A stretch of DNA of 64,000 nt, from contig NC_063168.1 of the NCBI RefSeq assembly GCF_023159225.1, forward strand, positions 64,831,398 to 64,895,397. The letters are read 5' to 3'. This document shows, piece after piece, positions 34,181 to 46,564 of the stretch (the stretch's first letter is position 1; every line of letters starts with the position of its first letter). Made by a program: the position numbers and the translations under genes. This stretch comes from Perognathus longimembris pacificus (lineage: Eukaryota; Chordata; Mammalia; Rodentia; Heteromyidae). A model generated the notes under the pieces. That model had not been told where the DNA came from, searched no databases, and saw only the letters and a program-made list of their open reading frames with translations.

Positions 34181-36310
34181 CTTTAATCTGTTCTGTTGAT
34201 TTATTGTTTTTAAGTTGATATCGAAATTCATAAGATCTCCATCACCCTCCAACATCAAATGGAAACAGCCCTAGAGAACTAACAGGTCCAGGACAACTTT
34301 CAAAATTCAGCAGCTGAGGCCATTAGTCAGTTTTGTTCTTTGTTGTCTATGAAGGATGAAGAGCCTGCTCCTAGCTTTCAAACTCCTGCTCTTGCATGGG
34401 TCTGGTATATTTCTTTACACCTTTGGAGGAACAACTACTCTATGTGTTTTCTGTGGTTCTCTTTGTTGAGGGAAAACCATAAAGTGTGAGATTACAGTAT
34501 AAATTGCAGACCCCAATGCTGCAGACATCAGCCATAAGTGACACTCATCCTCTCCCTCCTTCACTATCTGATCTAATTTCCCTCACTCTCCATTATCATT
34601 AATGGAGATGGTTTATCTTCGAGTGCAATTCAGAGCTTTATCTCTGAGACAGTTAAAATTTTGATACCCAGTTGATTTCCACTTCTACATTACTTACAGT
34701 TGTGATAGGGGAAGTGAGATGAAGCAGGTATCTGATTATATCAGTAGATTTTCCCCATCTTGTCTCCTGCTGATCTCAGTTGATTGCCTTGACCAATATG
34801 TTAACTAAATTTTTTTGGCCTGCCATTCCTTAAGCACAAACAGTCTATTCAAAAATGTCTCAGTGGGAGGTGTAACCTCTACTTCAGTGGGCTTTCTCTG
34901 TGTGTCTTCTAGAAAGAGTGCAGATGATTGATGGCAGGGCATCTTATTGTACAGAACCTAGAATCATGAATTCATATACCCTAAGTTACTCCAGTGGTTT
35001 ATTAGGAGTGATGACTAATGGAATCTCCCTGCATGTATCTCTTGGCTTCCAATTACCTTTCTTTCCTGGCTGGGACATAGCAACATCATGGAAGTTCTAT
35101 GTTTTAACAAATGCCTTCCGTTATTTTAGAGTATTCATTCAGAGTTAGTATTTCAGTTTCACCTTCCGAAAATCATTGCCATCTGTGGGTCCAAATGTCT
35201 GTGGGTGGCATAGTGAATCTCACAGCTGTGGGCCACTGCAGCACTTTTCTAGTCACATCCGGCCCCTGATGTGTGTGCAGAGTACCATGACTGCTGACTT
35301 GTCACTCATCCCCTCCACATGGTGATATGCGGGCCAGCTCTGTGCATGCAGGAAGGGAAGACCTACACCCAAATAAAAATTTATTGTAATCATTGTGATG
35401 AGGGTCTAGTCTGGTCTATTTGACTCTGTCTCCATGTTCATTGCTCTGACACTACAATCATACCACTTGTGATGTAGTTGAGGACAAAGACTGAGTTACA
35501 TTCTCTACCTGATCATTCCATGTCTTTTCTGTACTATCTGTTCCTTGAACGGTTAGTGTGCAACAAAAACCTTTGTATTCACTTCCATGTGACTGTGCAC
35601 ATGTGGTCATCCAGGAAGACCATTCTGCTCCAGATCCTTTGTCTCCTACATCCTTGTTTGACCATTTCTCCTCCTACAAATTAAACATACAATAAACCAT
35701 TCACAATTCAGAGAATCGGGACAAATTCTACAGTGGATTTTTTAAGAGCCACTCCTAAGTGTCAAAGCCCATAAAACATATTTAACTACTTCACTCTGTT
35801 TTCAGTTAGATGCCTAGAAACCCTTACGTCCATGAGTATGAGCTGATAAATGGGCACTGGTGGCACAGACAATATGGGGACAGGGAGCTTATCTCAAGAC
35901 ATAGTCCGCAAGCTGTGTTTCAACTCAGATTCCTCATTAGATTTTCCGTTTCTACTCTATGTTTGGACAGAGGCTGTAAATCTGACCTGACTTTACATCT
36001 TGGTAGAGCTGACAGAATCCAAACCACAGAAGGAAAGTCAAAGACATTTCCAAGTTGTGTCCAGTGTTCATCTGCTCAATCTCTAATAGGGGTCATTAAT
36101 GTATCATATTATACTTATTTCTTATAAGGACTATGAGAGCAAGGCCCCAAATCCCTCAAAGTTGCCTGGTGACATTTCCATTAGCTACTGTTACAAGGGC
36201 CAATTTGCATTGTTTCCCATAACTTGTACTTACAACACAAGTTCAACTGAACCCCAAAGCCTAAATTGGCACATAGATGGCACTCTGCTCTGGGATTACT
36301 ATTGTTCTCT
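34181..36310. other. Unannotated single-copy DNA
   Basis: About 2.1 kb with no repeat I can name. The frame 35810-36127 (105 codons, plus) is open but lacks any recognised domain. An AATAAA lies at 35373. A worn retroviral insert is possible but unsupported. Confidence 0.45.
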
Positions 36311-36312
36311 GT

Positions 36313-36518
<206 letters not shown>

Positions 36519-36740
36519 GCTCCTGCACTAGAACTCAGGAACTAAGCGCTGTTCCTTGGATTTTTGCTTAAGACTAGTGCTCTACCATTTGAGCCACAGA
36601 TCCACTTCCTTTTTTTGTGGTTAATTGGAGATAAAAGTCTCAAAGGCTTTCCTAAAAAGGCAATCTTTGAACTGGGATGCTCAGATCTTAGCCTCCTGAA
36701 AAACTAGGATTATAAGCAGGAACCACTGGCACCTATTTAG
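36519..36740 (-). mobile_element. Dimeric SINE: 7SL/B1-like plus Geo-type right half
   Basis: The plus strand shows the right monomer first ('gaactcaggaactaagcgct', 'gtgctctaccatttgagcca'), then the link 'gtggttaattggagataaaa', then the 7SL half ('cagatcttagcctcctga', 'aggattataagcaggaacca'). Moderately diverged. Confidence 0.88.
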
Positions 36741-36744
36741 AAGT

Positions 36745-37490
36745 ATGTCCTTTCTTACTTCAGGAAATAGAACAGTCCTTAAAATAATCTGGTAATTAAT
36801 CTTAAGTGTGGATGTGTTGCCTGAAAACCTAAAGAGGTCTATCTATTTCCTTTGTTGTATTGTGGGAGAAAATGTAAGATGTGCGAACTTATCTTTTAGT
36901 TTGAAAAGATATCATAGCAATGTCTTGACTGATAGATATCCTTAAATTTCCCTGAAATGCCCAATCTTTAAACATTTACAAGGTTAATTTTCTCACTTCT
37001 GAAATTCATAAATCTTAAAAAGTTCTCCAGAACACCAGTCTTTCTTTCTCATTTTGCTAGCTCAGCATGATGGCATAGGTATAATGGAGCAGTGAGGTAA
37101 TTTTTCAGGTGTCCAGGTGGTTTGATTTCATAGCACTCTACTATGGCATAAGGCAAGAGATTTAACCTCATCCTGAGGCATAATTGCAAATAAATATTGT
37201 TCAGTCCACATGAATGCAAATTGCTTTGGTTCTTCTCTTTTAATTTGGATGGAAATAGCACATTTGCCAAATCAATGGTTCTATCATGTACCTAAGGACT
37301 TATTAATCTGTTTTAACAACAATATCACAGTCAATGTTTCAGCTGCAACTAGGGCTTCTGCCTGGCTAAGTCTGTTACAGCATACAGTTATTCTCCCAGA
37401 TCTATCTACAGGGGCCAGATTGTTGATGTAAATGAATATGCACTAGAAATCACCACACATGAATCTTTTATGCATTTAAAGATTCATAAT
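36745..37490. other. Unannotated single-copy DNA
   Basis: No gene or transposon recognised. A 10-bp-arm inverted repeat (37459-37468 and 37478-37487) lies at its end. Confidence 0.5.
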
Positions 37491-37495
37491 TTTTG

Positions 37496-37550
37496 TTCCA
37501 TGCTCTAGAATGCAATATTTCTTACTTCCATGCTCTAGAATGCAATATTA
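37496..37550. repeat. Two-copy tandem repeat, 30-bp period
   Basis: 'ttccatgctctagaatgcaa' plus 'tatt' occurs at 37496-37519 and again at 37526-37549, with a 6-bp linker. The match is perfect over 24 bases, indicating a recent local duplication. Confidence 0.95.
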
Positions 37551-39580
37551 TTTATTTTGTTTCCTTCAGGCTCCAGATCAAATATAGACCTTTATGTATG
37601 TTAGGGAGAAATCCTATCACTAGACTGAATCTCCAGTCCTAGAATATAATATAATTTTAAGTAATGTTTAATTAAATGTCATAAAACATGATTTAAATAT
37701 CAGCAGGCATTCAGTACTTTGAATTTTTGTAACCAACATCACTATGTACTTATAAAATATTTTCACTATTCCAACATAAAATATATTGTAGATTTTCCCC
37801 ATTTCTTGTTCTTTTTGATTCCCTGATGAACAACGTTTTGTGGTTTTCTGTATGCAGTTATCATATAACATGTTACTTTACTTCTAGATTACCTATGTAG
37901 CAGCATGGTTGTCTTATAAGATTAGTAATGGTGGATTAGAGACCTAACTTACTTATCACAATCTCAGGATTACTAATTGTATCTGCATTGTTTCCATTTC
38001 CAAATAAAATCTCATTCTACAGTTTTTGGTTTGCAGATTCGTATGTTTCTTTTTAGTAGGGTACAACTCAATACATAATCTACAGATTTATTTCTGGATG
38101 ATGTTTTAAATACCTTTTTGTATATATGCCCATCCTTATTCCACTAGGGTAGTATTTTGGTTACTTTAGTATAATGACTACCAACTTTGTTATTCTTCTT
38201 AGGATAATTGTGGTTATTCAAAGACTCTCACAATTCCCCATGAACTTGGTGTTTGCCAACCACACACCCAGGGTGCATAAGTCACACTAGCTGTCATGTG
38301 AATCAATTCCAACTAAGCTAGGGAGATTGGGGAAATGATCACTGAGTAAACCCGTAGAACCAGTGGGCTGACAATAAGACAGAATTTTGTTAGCACTTCC
38401 ATTATTATCAGGACACTCTAAGCTCCTACTTTGTTTAAGGGTTGAAGCCATAGTAATGCTTTAGATGTCTAAGTAATAAGGACATCAGATTATGTACAAA
38501 ACACTCATTTAAATTTACATTTCAGAGCAAGTATGAGAGTATAAATTTATGTAGGAGGTCGTGATGTCTCTTATTTGTCATGGATTTGCAGGTTTCTTTA
38601 TGCTAGGTATTATGTCTCTTTTCAGCCCTTGGATTCTAGACAGAAGAGTTAAGTTTAGGTAAGGAAACTAGAAAGGGAATGGTGACCATCCTCCATTATA
38701 TTCCTCCTTCTTGCTTTGTTTCGTATTTACTGTTATATGTGTTAAATCCTATCTTATTGACTGTTCAATTTTTGCTCCTGGTGATACACCACTCTATTAA
38801 CTCTGTTAATCCTATTGTGAAAATAAGCCCATAGTGTCTCTGAGCTTGCCCCAGTCACTATGGGAATTGCATCCTTTAAGACTCCCATGGTTAGGGTACC
38901 ATCTCTTTCCAGGAATCTCATAGTCATTACAAATGTCAATGAGATCAGAGACTTTTTTTTGCATCACAGCTTTCTAGTGGGTCTTTTAGCTTTACCTAGC
39001 ATACCCATTTCAACATTAGTACTTCTCTGAGCATCCCCTTAATTTCAATAAGAGCCTTGGATATGTAAGTTTTTTTTTTTTTTTACAGGCACATCACTGT
39101 GTGCCTAGAGTCGGATCTCAATTTTTGTATAAAAATCTCTTTGGAAAAGAAACAGGTTATTGTCATTCCGTGTTAACTTAAACACTTCACATAGTGATTT
39201 TCTCATAAACAGTCTTTAAGTTCTGTCATAACATAATGGAGAGTAATTCTGGAGATTATTACTACTTTTTAATGTACTTTCATTCTCTTGTTTACTATTT
39301 ATGCCTAATATTTAAAATGATAGATATTTCCTGCCCAACTCTTATAAGAATATGAGTTCTGCAAAGGAATCTGTACCAACATCCAAAATCTCTGATTTAT
39401 TGGATTTTAAACTTCAAGGATGGAAACAGAGCTAATGTCTTACTTCTCAAATTTACTTATGCAAGAAAGAGAATGTGGTGCTGTACACAGAGGATTCTCT
39501 CTATATAGTTAGTTGTAAAATCCAACTAATTTGTAAGGCCTTTGAACAGCTACTGCAGAGAAACAGTGGGACAAATGGCA
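37551..39580. other. Unannotated AT-rich single-copy DNA
   Basis: No assignable gene or repeat over 2 kb apart from short T-runs (38951-38958, 39070-39085). Confidence 0.5.
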
Positions 39581-39584
39581 GACC

Positions 39585-39812
39585 AATTCAGCAGTGAAAC
39601 CCACTAGATGCTATGTTGGAAAGGAACTCTGCAACTTTGGAGGGAGGTAAATAGGGAGGGGAAACCTAGGAGAAAATGAGGAAGGGGGATGGGTGACAGT
39701 GTTCAAAACGGAATGTATTTATTACCTGAGTCATGCAACTGTCACCCCTCTGGTACATCATGTTTACAATAAAAAAGAACAAATTTTAAAATGAGAAAAA
39801 AAAACACGATCC
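39585..39812 (+). mobile_element. L1 3'-UTR fragment
   Basis: It ends 'gtcacccctctggtacatca' then 'acaataaaaaagaac', the same terminal layout as the copies at 55.7, 57.8 and 62.9 kb. A purine-rich 'ggagggaggtaaatagggag' lies upstream. It is older than those, judged by its divergence. Confidence 0.72.
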
Positions 39813-39814
39813 TA

Positions 39815-40615
39815 GCTACATGGAGTTGTGTCCAAATGTGCATCCAAGTTTCAATTTTTGTTTCTTAATTGTATTTTTCACAAAGTGATTTTTGTGCTTA
39901 TTTTGAATGAGGCTTAGGGACCTACAGCTACAAAGCCTGTCAGACACATAACTGATGGCGCTGGGACAATGTAGACTCACACATACTGACGGAATAGTCT
40001 GTCATCACTCTATTGAGCCTGCTGGACAGCTTTGGAGGATGTTTTTCTCAGAAAGTCCCAGAGGAGGACAAATTGTTTCTGGTTGTCTGTCCTTATCTAT
40101 GGATCGATCATGTGAAGGGACTTATTTCAGTCTTTTGTGAGAAGATTCTGAGTGAATCAGCACTTGAGTAATAAATAGCACCCACCATATAAAAATCATA
40201 ATAAAGACACATAGAAAATCAACAGAGAATGATAACAAATTTTCTGCACAAGTGTAATAAGAAACAGAAGAGTCCTTTCTGTGTGATATATCAAGGTGAT
40301 AATGTTCCCCATTAGGACAATTTGTTTTATATTTCTTAAAATAGATATGGCTAGGAAAATGACAGATGGAGGTCAGGAAAAAATTCATGAAGCCTTTCAC
40401 CTTATATTCATAAATCAATGACTTGGTCCCAGAGAGTTGGCTAAAAATACATTTCTCTTTCAGATGAAGGAGATTAGGTGGTGAAAAGTAGAATGTGTTG
40501 ACTGAAATAACTGAGAATATCAGCTCTGTCACTAACACCATGCCGCAGCATTACATGGAACATGGCAAAATAATCTTATTCTTTCATTTGTACTTTTGCC
40601 ATCACACAAAATCTA
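39815..40615. other. Unannotated single-copy DNA with a 139-codon chance frame
   Basis: The minus-strand frame 40122-40541 is the longest in non-repetitive sequence. Its product is rich in Phe, Ser, Tyr and Ile with no recognised motif, in AT-rich DNA, so I do not call it a gene. Confidence 0.5.
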
Positions 40616-40618
40616 TTG

Positions 40619-40682
40619 ACCTTTCTCTTTCTCTGTCTGTCTGTCTGTCTCTGAAATACACACACAGACAGGTATAGACAGG
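40619..40682. repeat. (TCTG)n with adjacent (CA)n/(CAGA)n
   Basis: TCTG units at 40631-40650 face CACACACAGACAGG units at 40659-40682. The two are partly complementary and could pair as a hairpin. Confidence 0.75.
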
Positions 40683-40984
40683 TAAAACCATATCAGTTTA
40701 TAGTTGGAAAAAGAATTAGGTTTGGCTCAATGTCTGGCCTATCTGTACCAAGAATTTTCATGAGGGGAGGAATTAGGAAATAAGGAATTCTTGCTTTCTT
40801 GGGCGTGGGGAGTGGGAATGTAGTCATAATATTCAACGCATATCCTATAAGACTAAGAAAATTGAAAGGAGGGGAGGTTTTTAATGGCTCAGGGAGAGTG
40901 ATAATGGAGTGACATTGATCAAGATGCATTTACTTCTAAACTGATTTGTTGAATGACAACTTTGTACATCTACTTAAAGGCAAT

Positions 40985-41125
40985 AGATATATATGTGTGT
41001 ATATTATATATATAGAAAGAGATATATGTGTGTATGTAATATATATAGAAAGATATATATGTGCATATTATATATCTAATGTTATAATAATTATAATATT
41101 TAATATAATATAATTATATATATCG
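40985..41125. repeat. TA-rich satellite with a duplicated unit
   Basis: 'atatatagaaag' recurs at about 41009-41020 and 41040-41051, separated by TATGTGTGTAT-type sequence. The whole is an imperfect tandem of about 32 bp within TA-rich DNA. Confidence 0.75.
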
Positions 41126-41129
41126 CATG

Positions 41130-41599
41130 GGATGACATAGGGACAATACTGATGGCTAAAACCAAACCATACAGTACATCATTTGCAATACTAGGTCCAA
41201 TTACTAAACTCAGTGTATAAAATCACAACCTGTGTTATCAAGTTAGACTTTGAAGTTATTGAGATCTACTGATTAAAAAATAATTCTTGAGATATTAACT
41301 GTAAACATTTAAATTTATAATCAGTCATAACCTAAACTATAATGAAGGTGCTGAGTGTGTCAGGAAATGAAGAGGTAGTGTGAGCAGGTAGCATGGTGAA
41401 TTTCTAATGCATCCTGTATTTTTGTTTCTTTTTTTTTATTGCTTTCCATAAGCATCACAGAAAAAAAAAAGCCTTTAAAGAAATGCAATCTACAGCTTAT
41501 CATTCATGTTGGAGAAAACTCATTTAATGCTTTTGTTGGCCATGATACTGAAAATAAGTGTTGATTGAAGCCAGCACAGTTATATATTGAAGTACACAA
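41130..41599. other. Unannotated single-copy DNA
   Basis: No assignable feature; short T- and A-runs only. Confidence 0.5.
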
Positions 41600-41870
41600 A
41601 TAGACACGTTTGTTCTGTTTATTCTCCAGCCTTGCTGCCGGAATGCAAATGAGCTTTTCTAGGCCCAGTTTCAAGCTGTCAAATGACAAAGGGGGGAGGA
41701 GGGGTAGAAAAAAATCAATTGAGTCAACCCAGCACAGAAGTCTACAGATTAATTATGTTTAGAGAAACTGAAAACAATGTGTTTTTGTGTTGGCAACTTG
41801 AAAGATGAGTGCGTGAAATACTCCTTAATATTATGTAAACAAATGGAGCCTAATCAATTGCAGAGACTCT
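41600..41870. promoter_or_regulatory. Candidate conserved non-coding element (motif-rich)
   Basis: This patch contains a perfect octamer ATGCAAAT (41644-41651), a symmetrical TGTCA-AA-TGACA (41677-41688) resembling MEIS/TALE sites, and TAAT-type cores (e.g. 'gattaattatg' near 41747). It is free of repeats between repeat-rich flanks. Function is inference only. Confidence 0.3.
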
Positions 41871-42420
41871 GCAGTCACTATACCTGGAAGGAGGTAGAAA
41901 GAATGAGGTTTCTTGGTTTTCTTCCAAATAAATGAATTAGGTGCAGGAGACAGGAACCCTTTTTCAGCTGCAAGCATATTGCTTACAGGATGGAGATAGA
42001 TTGGCATTGTGACTTCAAATGCCAAACAGGTATCAGCATACCTTTTCTTTCTATTGTGATTTTGGAGACCTAGGAATTGAAGCATAATTAAGTCAGCAGG
42101 TTTCATGCTTACTTGTCCTTTACAATTGGTAATACAGGCATGATCTCTGAAATCTTTGGGTCCATGGTACAGCCTATTCATAGTTTTTAGTTAATTTGAA
42201 TATATTAAGTTCAACTTAGTACTCAATTTTTATACAGCTACTAATTCATTAATTATAAAATGTTTGTAAATGTTATTTTGATTCTTCACCCAGCTCTGAC
42301 ATAAATATTAGACAAAGTATTGCTTATTAGCTACTGGATATTGAAAAATCAAGGGAAATTTAGGTTTTTAAACTAGAGTAAAAAGGAAGATGATTTTGAC
42401 TTGTAAAAATTAACAAACAG
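41871..42420. other. Unannotated single-copy DNA
   Basis: A 116-codon minus frame (41831-42181) crosses this stretch without recognisable domains. No repeat seen. Confidence 0.45.
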
Positions 42421-42424
42421 TACA

Positions 42425-42512
42425 AGAAATGTATCCAATGCCTAACATATGAAACTGTAACCTCTTTGTACATCAGTTTGATAATAAAAATTTGAAGAAA
42501 AAAAATTTCAGT
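42425..42512 (+). mobile_element. L1 3'-terminal fragment
   Basis: 'gaaactgtaacctctttgta' followed by 'catcagtttgataataaaaa' and an A-run is a typical L1 3' terminus. Very short 5'-truncated copy. Confidence 0.72.
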
Positions 42513-42718
42513 GGAGGAGACAATCACATCAAATTTTAAAATGAATGACAGACTAGTTTAGGCCAACTGGTAAAGGTTGTCTTTTGGAGCTAGAAGGATG
42601 CTAAGATTAACTGATGACTTTTATCATTACAGTGTTTGAGTGTTCTATGTTAACAGAAAGGAGACAGAAAGGAGTTTGAGAAGAAAGCAAAAAATGTTTG
42701 GAATAATTCAGAATGGCA

Positions 42719-42801
42719 GGGCTGGAAATTTCACTCCAGGGGTATAGCACTAGCTTACTAAGTGCATGGCCCTGAGTTCAAACCCTAGGACTGCCAAAAA
42801 A
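42719..42801 (+). mobile_element. ID-like SINE monomer (tRNA-derived)
   Basis: 'gggctggaaatttcactcca' then 'gtatagcactagcttactaa', 'tggccctgagttcaaaccct', 'aggactgcc' and an A-run. This is a solo ID-type unit without the Geo right half, with the B-box-like 'gagttcaaacc' kept. It is older than the dimers. Confidence 0.8.
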
Positions 42802-43084
42802 TGACTTCAGTTTTTGCAATTTTAATGAGATCACTGATTGAAGAAACTTGAAGAATCAGGTTGTATGGAGTAGTACTAAAAGGAAGACCTCTTTGCAGGA
42901 ATCTTTTTAAGTTTTTGAAATAAAGAATCAAAGGTGGGATTCAAAAAATGATACTTTGAGCAACCTTTTCTACTTTCAACTGAAAGCTTAATAGTTATCT
43001 AAATATAAAACATTTTCAGCTCAGTATAACAAAAAGTATATTGTTAATCAAGTTGTTTGATTAGGGACAGTTTTTTTTTAATTA

Positions 43085-43330
43085 AAAATAATGGACAGCA
43101 GAAATGTTGCAAAGATGAGGGGAAAGTAAAATCATGCAACTACTGGAAAAGTCAAGTTGGAAATTCTTCAAAAAAGTAAACCTAGGGCTGCCTTATGAAA
43201 AGAGAGTGGCTTGAGACACAACAAAGCACTTGTGCACCCATATTCATTGCAGCACAGTTCATAATAGCTGAGTTATGGGGAAATCCAGGTGCTCCACAAC
43301 AGATGAGTGGGGAAAAAAATGTGACACATA
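43085..43330 (+). mobile_element. Old L1 (L1M-like) 3' fragment
   Basis: 'acccatattcattgcagcac', 'ttcataatagctgagttatg', 'atccaggtgctccacaacag' and 'atgagtgggg' follow, in order, the classic 3' block of old mammalian L1. 'tggaaattcttcaaaaaagt' lies upstream as expected. Confidence 0.85.
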
Positions 43331-43333
43331 CCT

Positions 43334-43412
43334 ATATGATACATTATATAATACATATATGATACACACATACACATATAATATGTATATGTATTACATA
43401 TGTATATACTTA
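43334..43412. repeat. TA/CA degenerate dinucleotide run
   Basis: ATATGATACA-type and (TA)n units grown inside the L1 3' end. L1-like sequence seems to resume after it ('aatggctacataaaattcca'). Confidence 0.7.
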
Positions 43413-43474
43413 ATTTTCATTTTCCCAATGGCTACATAAAATTCCATTATACATTCTATAAAAATTTTAATTAA

Positions 43475-43800
43475 TTAATTTATTTATTGTCAATGCAGTG
43501 TACAGAGGTGTTACAGTTTCATACATAAGGCAGTGAATACATTTCTTATCAAACTTGTTAACTCTTCCTTCATTTTTCTCCCACCTTCCCCCCTCCCTAA
43601 TTTCCTCCCTTCCCCCCGAGTTATACAGTTGGTTTACAGCATATTGCCTTGCAATTATTGCTGTTGCATTGGTTCACCTTCTACCCTCTGTCTCTCCATT
43701 TTCCTGTTACCCTTCCCTTCCCTAGTTCTGATAAACATATATACAATACCCAGGGTGCCAAAATCAGTTATAGTGACATCAGTAAGCTAAGCACATGTTT
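43475..43800 (-). mobile_element. L1 3'-UTR fragment
   Basis: It begins 'ttattgtcaatgcagtgtac' and 'gttacagtttcatacataag', then a C/T-rich block ('ccttcccccctccctaat') and 'gctgttgcattggttcacc'. It aligns well with the copy at 6450-6720 in the same orientation. Confidence 0.78.
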
Positions 43801-43879
43801 TCTTGCCTATGTGGACCTTAGAACAAAAATACAGAAGCACACATAGAGGCATATGTTTAGATACAAGATTTAGTTCACT

Positions 43880-44200
43880 AAAGTAGTAAAGGAAGGAGTG
43901 AAACTCCATGAAATAAACATTTCAAACAATTAACAGCCAGTTTAACAAAAGGAATTTGAGATTGGGAGTGGTGGTGGGTAACAAGAGTGGTATAGATGAA
44001 TGAAAAAGGGAACAGGGGAAAAATACTGCAAGCAAGAGAGTGTACCACCGCACATGTGATAAAGGAAATAGGAGATGTTTCTGGGGGAGAAAAGAGTATG
44101 AGGGAAGCAGTGACACTTATCAAGAAGTATTGTACACTTAGATGGATACATTAAATTGTTACCTCCTTGCACAACTTTTTGAAGTCAGGAAATAAAATAG
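43880..44200 (+). mobile_element. Probable L1 3'-UTR of a related subfamily
   Basis: A purine-rich stretch, then 'agtgacacttatcaagaagt', 'tgttacctccttgcacaac' and 'ggaaataaaatag'. This has the same layout as the other L1 3' ends but a different terminal block. Assignment is tentative. Confidence 0.45.
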
Positions 44201-44204
44201 AATG

Positions 44205-45495
44205 CCAAATAAAATTTCAGTCTGGGGGTTGACTTGCAGTGTAATAAAAGCTAATTTCTATCTACTTTTTGGGCAAGTCTGTTACCATTCAGGAATAAGC
44301 AACAACTCCTATTTTATTGTACAAATTCTTCATTTTTCAAGCATGTCCACGCTGTGTAATCTCATGAATTATTTTACTAGTAAATATGCTGCATTACTGT
44401 GGTCACACAGAGTTTCATGATAAATATAGTAAGACTATCCTCTGTGGGCTTTGGTTACTAGTCATGTTGTATTGGATGCATTCAAGTCTCAGTATAAATT
44501 AATTACCTATTATTTCAGACACAATTTCTCATTCATTTCTATAAAATTTGTCTAGAAAATATGAAAATACAAGCAACATTCAGGCTAAAGAATGTGCCCA
44601 TTGAGTTGCAATGGTTAAAGCCTGAAAAATGCACTGGGCATTGCATGCTAAAAATTTGAAAATGTGATTCATCAATTTGCATATTTATTTCTATCTATGT
44701 TCATATGCACATGCATACATATATATGTATACATATTCACACACAAACATACATACATTTAGTTGTGAAGTGACTTCCTAACAGTGAAATTTTTCTTTTT
44801 CTTTTTTGAAATAAGCCAAGTTACAGTATTTCCTTCAGCAAAAGTATTTAGTTATTCTCATCTTATGCATTGCCATCTGGCATACTTGTACTTTTTTTTG
44901 TGAATCACAGAAAAAAATTCAGACTCAGACATTAAATAGATCCTTAATTATTGACATATTAAGTACCTTCAAAAGACAGGTTTGAACACATGTATTGCAA
45001 CAGGATTTTCATCATTCAATAGTCATAAGATGATTGAACTGAGAAAAATATTTTATAATATTGTTGTACAAAAATTTGGCATACAGTTACCATGTGCATC
45101 TGTTTGCATAAGCTTATAACATGATATGTTACAAAAGTGGTTCTGTGATTCATGCACATTCCCTTCTCTTTGATATTTTCCCATGCTTTATTAATGGGGA
45201 AGGAATCCTCATTATGGGAAAGGAATCCAGCAAACATCCAGATTGATTGGCCTTGCAGACCTCAGGATACTGCAGAACTGGAAAGCTGAAGGGCAGGGCT
45301 AGTCTGCTTGTGCCATGTGTCAGGGTTTATGTGAGGGACTATGTAGACACTCTTTCTTTACCTTTGAGGTATTGTCTTAGGGAATGTACTTTTTATATCT
45401 AACTAAAACCATCACTCACACAAGTGTTATACTTCAGAGGAATGCACTAATCATTTTTTCATATAAAATTAAATTATACAAAGAGTGAACAAATG
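44205..45495. other. Unannotated AT-rich DNA
   Basis: Contains a CA/TA-rich run at 44700-44758. A direct duplication, 'gggaaggaatcc' at about 45197-45208 and 'gggaaaggaatcc' at 45217-45229, is present. No gene or transposon recognised. Confidence 0.5.
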
Positions 45496-45499
45496 CAGC

Positions 45500-45668
45500 A
45501 GTGTTACTTTCTAGACACTATGTTGATAATGAACTATACAATTTTCGGGGTGGGGATCGATGGAAAAACTGGGATGGGGGAGTGTTAGATTGTCCAAAAG
45601 AATGTATTCTTTACCTGGCATATTTAACTGTAACCCCTTGTACATCATCTTTATAAAAATTAAAAAAA
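45500..45668 (+). mobile_element. L1 3'-UTR fragment
   Basis: 'taactgtaaccccttgtaca' and 'tcatctttataaaaattaaa' mark the terminus, with 'gaactatacaattttcgggg' upstream as in its relatives at 55.6 and 62.8 kb. Confidence 0.78.
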
Positions 45669-45714
45669 TATTTCTGACCACACTCAGGTATAAATCATTG
45701 ATCATCATCTCCTT

Positions 45715-45803
45715 ATTTTTTTTTTTTTTTTGGCCAGGCCTAGGGCTTGAACTCAACACAAAGCCTAGGCACTGTCCCTGAGTTTCTTTTGCTGAAGGCT
45801 AGC
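45715..45803 (-). mobile_element. 5'-truncated SINE (Geo right monomer only)
   Basis: A T-run, then 'tggccaggcctagggcttga', 'gcactgtccctgagtttctt' and 'gaaggctagcac'. Only the right monomer remains. The copy stops without the left half, so it is either truncated at insertion or later deleted. Confidence 0.8.
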
Positions 45804-45954
45804 ACATACATTTCTGCTATGTTTTTTAGTGAACCCACATAAAGAATATCTTGAATGAGTGGTAAGAGTGAGAACACAAGTATATTCCTCAGTGCCTTTT
45901 CATGCTTTATCTTCTGTCTATCTAATACTTAACCACAGTGTTGATATCGGTACC

Positions 45955-46265
45955 TGAAGTGATATAATTTGGCCTCACAATTTTGGAGGTCCTAGTTTGT
46001 ATGATCAGGTGAATCTATTACTTTGATTTCTGGTGGGCATGTTCAAGAGTACATGGCAGAGAAACTGCTCACTTCATGAACAAGAAAGCAAAAGGGAGAG
46101 GAAAAAGCCTAAGTCACTCAGTGCTCCAAGGACATGGCCTTAATGACCTAAGGACTGCCCAGGAGGCCCCATTTTCCTAAATATTTCATCCCTTCCAAAA
46201 TCCACCCTGGAGACCTGGAATTTAATACATGGCTCTTTAGAAGACAGCCAGGTTACAGCAGAATC
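45955..46265 (-). mobile_element. MaLR-type LTR relic
   Basis: Reverse-complement MaLR landmarks in order: 'cctcacaattttggaggtcc', 'catggcagagaaactgctca', 'cttcatgaacaagaaagcaa', 'cttaatgacctaaggactgc', 'aggaggccccattttccta', 'ccaccctggagacctgg'. Subfamily not assigned. Confidence 0.75.
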
Positions 46266-46564
46266 AGCAGACTTGTCTACAACTTGATCCCTTAGGCAAA
46301 TGGGATGCAAAAATTCAATGATAGACCTGACCTATATCATGTTCCCTGTTGCTTTCACAAACACTTTTATAACAAATGAACCAATGAAAGACTAAAGTTT
46401 ATCAGAGTATTACCATTACCTGAAAAGACGAATATGTGAAATTCACCCAAAGGTAATAAAAATTGCAACTCCTAAAATGATATGGTCAAAATTGGTGCTT
46501 TTTTTTTTCTTTTAAGAAGAGGAATACTCCCTGAGCCCTTCCTTGTTTGTTCCAATGGTTTGTT

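Noticed and set aside
35810..36127. 105-codon plus-strand frame
   Set aside because: Composition is not gene-like and no domain is recognised.
40122..40541. 139-codon minus-strand frame
   Set aside because: No recognised domain, AT-rich residue bias, no promoter or splice context; consistent with chance in AT-rich DNA.
41831..42181. 116-codon minus-strand frame
   Set aside because: No recognised motif; lies beside a candidate non-coding element. Could be revisited if conserved at the protein level.
42719..42801. tRNA gene
   Set aside because: A/B-box-like elements are present, but the unit is a SINE ID-like monomer with an A-run tail and no full cloverleaf.
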